Source of the DNA: Rhynchopus euleeides
Lineage: Eukaryota > Euglenozoa > Diplonemea > Diplonemida > Diplonemidae
Length of the DNA stretch: 64,000 nt
Reading direction: 5' to 3'
NCBI GenBank assembly: GCA_963210315.1
Contig: OY723265.1
Location: 1,240,001-1,304,000 of the forward strand
Part shown: positions 58,181-64,000 of the stretch, one piece after another
Position numbering within the stretch: the stretch's first letter is position 1
How the letters are laid out: each line of letters begins with the position of its first letter
Notes under the pieces: model-generated
Seen by the model: the letters and a program-made list of their open reading frames with translations, nothing else
What the model was told of the DNA's origin: nothing
Databases searched by the model: none
Translations under genes and position numbers: made by a program

Positions 58181-59330
58181 GCGAGTGGCGGATACAGGGT
58201 GGAGGGGTGGGTGGACATGGGTGGGCAATGGGGCATCCTCTCCAACCCGAGGGTGCCCCCGCGCTGGGCAGCGTGCGGGAGCCAGGCAGAAGCCGTGGGG
58301 GTTCGACCGAGGCCGGGTGGTAGATTTGTGTATTCCAACTGGGTATACAGAACACTGAGACCAGGAGGGTCTGCAGCATTCACAAGGGCCATCTTACAGG
58401 CATCTCTTGCACCCGTTGCCTGGAGTTATTATTTTCACAACAACATTTCCCTCAAAACCTACTTTTTCTTTGCTTCCCAGAAAGCTTGATATCCTTCTCC
58501 CCATCGAGTTGCACCCGGGGCAGCCAAAGCTGCTCGAGGATCATCCGAACAGAAACGCTCGCCTGGCTTGGTGGCAACCAGCAGGATTTGCCGTCCCGAT
58601 AGCTCCTCCTTGATATAGCTGTTGGTATGCTGAAAAACCCCCCGTCTTGCGCTTTGTCCAGCTGGCTCTGTGCTGTGAGGGAGTATGTGGGATGCGAAGC
58701 GAGCACCGCATCCCACAGGTGCTTGCCGCAGGTCAAGAGCGTGAGTGGGCCACTAGCAGCCCGTTGCCACAACTGCCGGAGGGTGATTCCGGGAGTTTTC
58801 TGTGGCATAGTTTTCCCGGTATATCTTATGCGCTGTTGGGTTCTTGAGCCCAAACCCGGGTTGGCAGTACGAAGAGTGCGTTCGCCATGTGGGGTTCAAC
58901 GTTGCGACGCAGGGAGGGGCCGACAGTTGCAGAGTGACCCCACCTTGCACAGGCACCCTTCAGTGTCCAAACTGGATACTCCTGGGGTGTGCCTGCTTTG
59001 GTCGCTTGAAGCGGTTTGATTCTCAGCCAGAATGCCGGAACAAGTCGGGGGCACACCCAAACGCGCACACCGTGCTGCATATCCAGGGTTGGCATCGCTG
59101 CCCGGCTGTCCCTCAAACGACACAGCTCTGCCAAAGCTGTGTCAAAGGGTGTGCCAGGCTCTTTGTGAGGCGGATATTTTCTGCCATTGTGAGTGAAGGG
59201 CGCCCGTCGACGATCGGCGGAATCGCAACAGAGACACTTCCACACACCGCCAACAGACTATTATGATGAAGGGGGCGGTGTGTAGATCACGGTTCGTACA
59301 ACTGGGCGGCACTGTCCGATCGTCTTACTT
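58181..59330. other. No confident gene
   Basis: Several 70-140-codon frames are open on both strands, but none shows a recognisable domain and most begin at non-ATG codons. Composition falls to moderate GC after about 58400. I see no tRNA or rRNA. Confidence 0.45.
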
Positions 59331-59487
59331 GCGAAACTAAGCATGCTGCACCGAATGTGCGGGTTGCCTTATAAATTTCAGCGATATTAACATATTATGG
59401 TGGAACTATGGTGCACTACCGGGTCAATAAGGGTGAATATACGGGCTGTACTTAGGGTAATAATGATTGTTGCAATATTATAGGCAG
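59331..59487. other. AT-rich island with TATA-like motif
   Basis: A stretch clearly richer in A and T than its GC-rich surroundings, containing TTATAAATTT (59369-59378), ATATTAACATATTATGG, and finally GCAATATTATAGGCAG at its right end. It could be a promoter-like or intron-like segment for whatever lies downstream. No function can be assigned. Confidence 0.4.
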
Positions 59488-62400
59488 TTCGACGCCGACT
59501 CCGGAAGCTTTGCCGCGGGTCCTTCCGAACACTTCAGACCCGGAAACCTGCTGTTCTGCGTTCGACGAACACCAACTTCGTTACCACCCTTCTCGTGAGA
59601 TGCTTCGGTTAGTCATAGGTTATTCACAGGTCGGTTCGATACGTCTTTTGCTTCTGAATACCCGCCTTAGACGAGCGTCGGGTATTCGCCAGGTCATCTG
59701 CCGCATGTCGGAACTGGACTGTCCCGAGGTGAGCAAGGCTATGCCTGAGGTTCTGCAGTGGCACTGTATGCACAGCCCACTCCATGACACACGATCAGAA
59801 GTTGAAGGCCCGCTCAGCGGGGCTCGTACTGCTGCACCAGCTGTTGCCGGGCTCCGACAGGATGGCTATGGTGCACGTGAGCCGAAGTGTGGCAGCTCGG
59901 AGAACGTGTCGTCGTCCCGTCCACTGGCGGCAGCTTCACCCGTGCTGCCTCTCGCAGGCTGTGATTTTGAACGATCGGGCCTTCAAAGTGGTCCTGGGTG
60001 TCTCACAATTTGAAACAGGCATCTCTTGGAGTGGGTGACGTGCAGGCTGCAGTTTCCAGGCAGGCTTCCCTTTCCCTGGCTGGCATCATTCGACAACAGC
60101 AGAGACTTGCTGAGTGACGCCGCCTTCCATGGCTTGTACCCGGAGGCCTGCGTGATCATCACGAGCGATGCGATGGCAGCATCGCCGATACAGCTGAGAG
60201 GGAACCTTGTGAATAAGGAGGAACTATCAGCCGTTCGATCCCCCTTCTCTCTGACACGTGCTCGGTGCACCGGTTCAGTTACGCGCACCTCGCATGAAGT
60301 GTCCGTGTGCTTGGAATATTCCTGATGCCACTTGTGTCGTTGGCCGAGATTGTGGTACTCAAGAGTTCGCTGGGCTGCGCCCCCACCTGCAGGACGCGTC
60401 CCTGTCAATGCAGGTGTACAGGCGGTGCTGGCCGTGTGCAGCCCCCCCAGGCAGGGGATTTGGTCGACCGTATGCGCACGAGGGGTAGCACCCGCATTCG
60501 GAGGCGTCAGCAGGTGGATGTGAGGGTGTGGAGGTCTCGTCCTGTTCAGCCAGTCGTTCCCTGCTCAACCTAACAATACCACTCGTCGACCCAAGGCACG
60601 CCAGGCAACCGTGGCGAAGCGCGTCACCGATTGAGCATCTGCTGCGCCTTCACTTATTGTGAGATCATCCTTAGATGAGCTCTTAGACTCTTGAGCTGCT
60701 TTCGAGATGCTGCTGCGGTGCTCCCCATTTCCTTTGGCAGCTCGCAGAGTAGAACATGTAGTTGTGCAGCAACGCTGTCACCATCATCTTTGGCGTTCGT
60801 GATTTCGATACGCAGGCCCTGCATGCGTTGTTGAGTACATGGCAGGAGATGTGACAGACACGACATGGGGTACACGCACAACTTCCACTCCACCCCGGTC
60901 AATTCCTCCCGTAATGGCCTCGAAGGAAATAGGGCATCAGTACTGCAGGGGTGTCCGAGAGATGTCCCTTGTGTGATGGTCATCACGCAGTGCTGCTCTT
61001 GGATGTTCTCGGGCAATTGCGGGTGTGCAGGAGTGAATGATTCGCTCTTTTCCCGATAGCTGCAGTATAGGCGCTGCCTGATTTTACCGCACCTACTGAA
61101 TGCTGCTGTCGTGTGCAGGGATCGTCACTCTGCGAGGCGGAAACCCTCCGTTGCCAGACGAACATCATACTCAGCTTTGGGCAGAGCTCGGCTGCTTTTT
61201 CTGCAGAGCCTATCCCCACCGCAGAGCTGTTTCCTTTGAAGAACGTTGCGGAATTTTTCGCCCCTCTGCAGGAGCTTGCTTCTTCACGATCGTGCCCATC
61301 GCATCCTCACCCCCTCCCCGATCCGACTTGCAAGGGGCTGGACAGCTGTTCCTCGTGGGCCTCGATGTGCAGCCGCAAGGAACGCATGACTTGCAGAGCC
61401 AGATCACAGGGCCCCTCTCGTGCCGTGATGATCGGCAGTGCATTGCCTCCCAGCTGTCCCGCTCTTCCATCCGTAGTGCCCTGCCCTGGCATGATCCCTC
61501 CCTGCAGGCACTGCCACCCCTCTTCCATGTTCGCATGGATCCATATCGACAGGCCGCTGTGAGCATGCAGCTGTGAGATACTCAGACACATGAATCACAC
61601 GGCCCCACTGCCACGGCCTGAACCCGGTTTCCTTTCTTCTTGCCTCTCTATCGATGTGATGCTCCTCTACAGCTCTACAGACACGAGCGTTGGCACGGCT
61701 GATGCCCCACCTCCGGGCAAAAGACGCGACTCGTGATGAACGATTTGGCTAGCCCCTTGGGTGTTGGGCTTCCCGAGCCAATCCTCCGCCTGAGCGGCGC
61801 CTTCTCGTCGTTTCTCTCACCCCGCCCCTCGAGGAATTCGCGTCTCGTTGGGCCCTGCTCGGCAAGACTCTTCGCGCAGCCCGATGAGCTGACTGAGATG
61901 CAGGCAGCGTCTCTGTTGTTCCCGGATGTAGCGACAAACAACAGCCTTGTCTTCGTTGGGAGAGGTGCATCGCTGTCGGCTGTGTACCGTTTAGCCAGCC
62001 TCTTGGCAGAAGGGCCAGCAGCCTCTGAACCAGGGCGGGTCATGCACGGGGCTCAACCACTTCTGGTACGATAGGACACGGAAGAATGCAATGCTGTTGG
62101 CGCCTCGCAGGGCAACCTGAGTCAGTGCGGCATCACAGCTCCACAGGGGACCATCCTCTCTATGCCCGCATTGATGTCATGGCCTCGCTGTTGTCCCTGC
62201 CGTGCCTGCCGTGGTGGTCGGCAGTGCCGCCATCGTCGGCAGGTGGGGCTGTCACCACGGGCAGCCACCGACGGTCAGATGGGTGCCTCTCTCCAGCTGT
62301 GAGTGCATTTCGCAAGAGCTGGTCGTGCGTCTTAGCTCCCCCACAGACGTCGCAGAGCGGCGCACATTTGACAGATCGTTGCAGAGTTCGTTGGAACAAC

Positions 62401-63350
62401 GAATGCGAGACACTACCATGGTGTTCCCAATCCCAAATCGCACAGTTTGTGCGTCGCTCGAGTGTACTTGTGCGGAGTTCGTGCATATTGTGGCGAAGTG
62501 TCTTCTGCAACACCACGCCACCCGAATGCGACTGGCCCCTTGACAGCGTCGTTTCTTGAATGCCAGAGGCATCGAGCTCGACAAGTCCGATATGGAGGGT
62601 AGTGCTCGTTCCCTCGACGCGTGGAATGGGGCCTCGTTCAAACGACGAAGTTTGTGCATGGTGCGGGGCGGCACAATGTGAAACTGCCCGGATGCCGGAT
62701 GATTTGGAGGAACATGGTGATTTGATGTGCATTATCGAGAAGTTTCGGGTTTTAAGTTTCCAGAAAAGTGTAGCAACTGTACTTCCTTCTCAATTCCGTC
62801 AACATGGGATTGGCAGAAAGCAACCAGGGTTGTTGGAAGCACCCCCTGTGCACTCCTCCGGGACTCAGCCAGACTACCGTATCCCGGTCATGACTTCTCA
62901 TGTTAGAAGTCATGACTTCCACTGCGCAGGACCACCCACACGTTCTCTTGATGGAGGTCAGATCTGGCGAATTGTCTGGCGGCCTTCTGGATTTGCGGTT
63001 TGGTAGGAATGCGCTGGCGGATGACACCTTGACTTGGGCACTACAGGAAACTGATCTGACTGGCCTCATATCAGGTTATCTCAGAATCCGTCTCGTAGAG
63101 TGTGTGGGATACCCGGCACCTCAACGCTCTTCCGTATGACCTTCGTAGCCTGGGCAGTCAGACCGCGTGCAATTATCCGCGATCAGTATTGCGGTCGCCA
63201 TCTTACCGCCTGACCCGAGCACCAACGAAACTTCCGACGCGTTCAACTTCAGGAACGTTGTGGCACGATGTTTCCTGACCAATGATGCCGCAGCAGTAAC
63301 AGTGCCTTTCGACAGGTTTCTGGCATGCCTTGCCCCACTAAATGTGTGAA
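59488..63350 (+). other. Region of broken protein-like frames, possible decayed or intron-rich gene
   Basis: No continuous gene. Several + strand segments translate to ordinary-looking protein without low complexity: 59488-59595 (36 codons, ending at a GTGAG), about 59784-60038, 60026-60325, 61113-61300, 61733-62074, 62300-62543, 62900-63139 and 63167-63349. They lie in different frames and are separated by stops. AG sites after pyrimidines (for example GTGTGCAG near 61119) could be acceptors, but the GTATG donors used in eEF2 are not consistently present. I recognise no domain. Some or all of these frames may be chance. Confidence 0.3.
62887..62916. repeat. Perfect 12-bp inverted repeat (hairpin)
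   Basis: GTCATGACTTCT, six-base loop CATGTT, AGAAGTCATGAC. Each arm itself contains the palindrome GTCATGAC. No T-run follows, so it does not resemble a simple terminator. Confidence 0.9.
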
Positions 63351-63714
63351 ATGGCTGAGAAGCTGTGCCACCCATAGTTGGTGTCCACAGCAGAGACGCT
63401 CCTGGAAGTGTCAGAAAGACAGCGGGCAGCGTGTTCGGCAACAAAAGACAAGGCCCACAGCGGGTGCCATCCGTGCCTGATGCTTGAGACATGCGACCCC
63501 ACTCACGCCACCTCGTCAGTCTGGGAAGACGATGGGGCAGCTCGCTCCAGCAAATCAGTTTTTGGCAGCGAATGTTTATTGGCACGTCACGATCCAGCGG
63601 GGACACAGATAGATTGCACACCAGCAGAAGGCATGCCAGCCAGGCCCGCAAACCCGATCTGGTCCCAGCCTGCCACGGTGCTCAGGATTTCTGGGATATC
63701 ACTGAGGGAAATGA
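63351..63714. other. No gene recognised
   Basis: A minus-strand frame (63121-63651) begins with a hydrophobic stretch but uses a TTG start and shows no family signature, so I do not call it. Nothing else was seen. Confidence 0.4.
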
Positions 63715-63750
63715 AAACGGGATATCCCGCGTTGGCATCCCATTTTGACA
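63715..63750. repeat. Direct repeat with CGGGATATCCCG palindrome, copy 1
   Basis: Begins AAACGGGATATCCCGCGTT and includes CATTTTGA a few bases later. Matches 63915-63952 at a distance of exactly 200 bp. Confidence 0.85.
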
Positions 63751-63856
63751 TCCGTCGTGGGAGGGAGGAAATCCGGCCAGGACCCCCCAGGTAAGGGTCG
63801 GTGGTATCCCTCCCGGCTCGTAACCTGCCCGTACCCCGGGGATGAGGCCATCTTCC

Positions 63857-63869
63857 GGGGGGGGGGGGG
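63857..63869. repeat. G13 homopolymer
   Basis: Uninterrupted G run in the 165 bp between the two direct repeats. Its length may be unreliable. Confidence 0.85.
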
Positions 63870-63914
63870 AGATCGCCCGCCAAAAAGTGCACTGAGAATG
63901 AGACGCTTTTTGAG

Positions 63915-63952
63915 AAACGGGATATCCCGCGTTAGCGTCGGCCATTTTGATA
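63915..63952. repeat. Direct repeat with CGGGATATCCCG palindrome, copy 2
   Basis: Shares the first 19 bases exactly with copy 1, then diverges slightly with a 2-bp shift before CATTTTGA. The remaining 48 bp to the window edge hold nothing recognisable. Confidence 0.85.
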
Positions 63953-64000
63953 TACCCGGAAACTCTGGCCACCATCGGAGTCAGGCGGCCTGACCTTCCT

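Noticed and set aside
57041-58489. Frames of 70-200 codons overlapping the 210-bp repeats
   Set aside because: They are Gly/Arg/Pro-rich, differ between the two repeat copies because of the 5-bp insertion, and show no domain.
63121-63651. Minus-strand 176-codon frame with a signal-peptide-like beginning
   Set aside because: The start is TTG, the rest shows no family signature, and it overlaps a plus-strand frame that looks at least as protein-like.
1-64000. CRISPR array, bacterial operon, rRNA, tRNA, snRNA or spliced-leader RNA gene
   Set aside because: The only regular repeats are the 4.1-kb gene units and short microsatellites. I saw no short-repeat and spacer pattern, Shine-Dalgarno-spaced genes, or recognisable RNA-gene core sequence.

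Overview
The window is nuclear DNA of a GC-rich eukaryotic protist, most likely a euglenozoan and probably a diplonemid. Three observations support this. The dominant gene is a five-exon eukaryotic elongation factor 2 (eEF2) with GT-AG introns. The C-terminal part of the protein carries a run (around [17 protein letters not shown], followed by [12 protein letters not shown]) that I remember as typical of kinetoplastid EF-2 and not of animal or fungal eEF2. The genes also have an AG dinucleotide a few bases upstream of the start codon, as expected for spliced-leader trans-splicing. Kinetoplastid protein character combined with cis-spliced introns and tandem arrays points to diplonemids. This is an inference, because no marker RNA was found.

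Layout. Positions 1-52546 are a head-to-tail tandem array of a 4.13 kb unit. Each unit holds one eEF2 gene (exons of 65, 127, 2154, 72 and 156 nt; 857 aa) and a spacer of about 731-738 bp containing a 220-nt polypyrimidine tract. One 5'-truncated copy and twelve complete copies are visible, all in the same orientation and with apparently identical proteins. The array runs off the left edge. It is interrupted by 200 Ns at 27102-27301, and both sides of the gap carry the same 115-bp segment, so the true copy number is unknown. The only differences I can see are one silent base in two copies, a 9-bp contraction of intron 4 in two copies, homopolymer and hexamer length changes in the spacers, a shared C-to-T spacer change, and a cluster of substitutions in the last spacer.

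The array stops at about 52546, inside a spacer. Two single-copy, intronless genes follow on the same strand: a family-61 glycosyltransferase (52876-54978) with an N-terminal hydrophobic segment, and a 223-aa single-pass membrane protein with a mitochondrial-type presequence (55680-56351). From 56352 to the right edge I find no confident gene. That tail holds G-rich and GTG tracts, a 210-bp dispersed repeat (two good copies and one degenerate copy), an AT-rich island, a perfect 12-bp hairpin, a direct repeat offset by 200 bp, and several short protein-like frames that may belong to a decayed or intron-rich gene.

Functionally, the eEF2 array looks like a gene-dosage solution for a very abundant translation factor in an organism that may rely little on individual promoters. 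The two downstream genes have no evident link to translation. I see no CRISPR array, bacterial operon or mobile-element gene.
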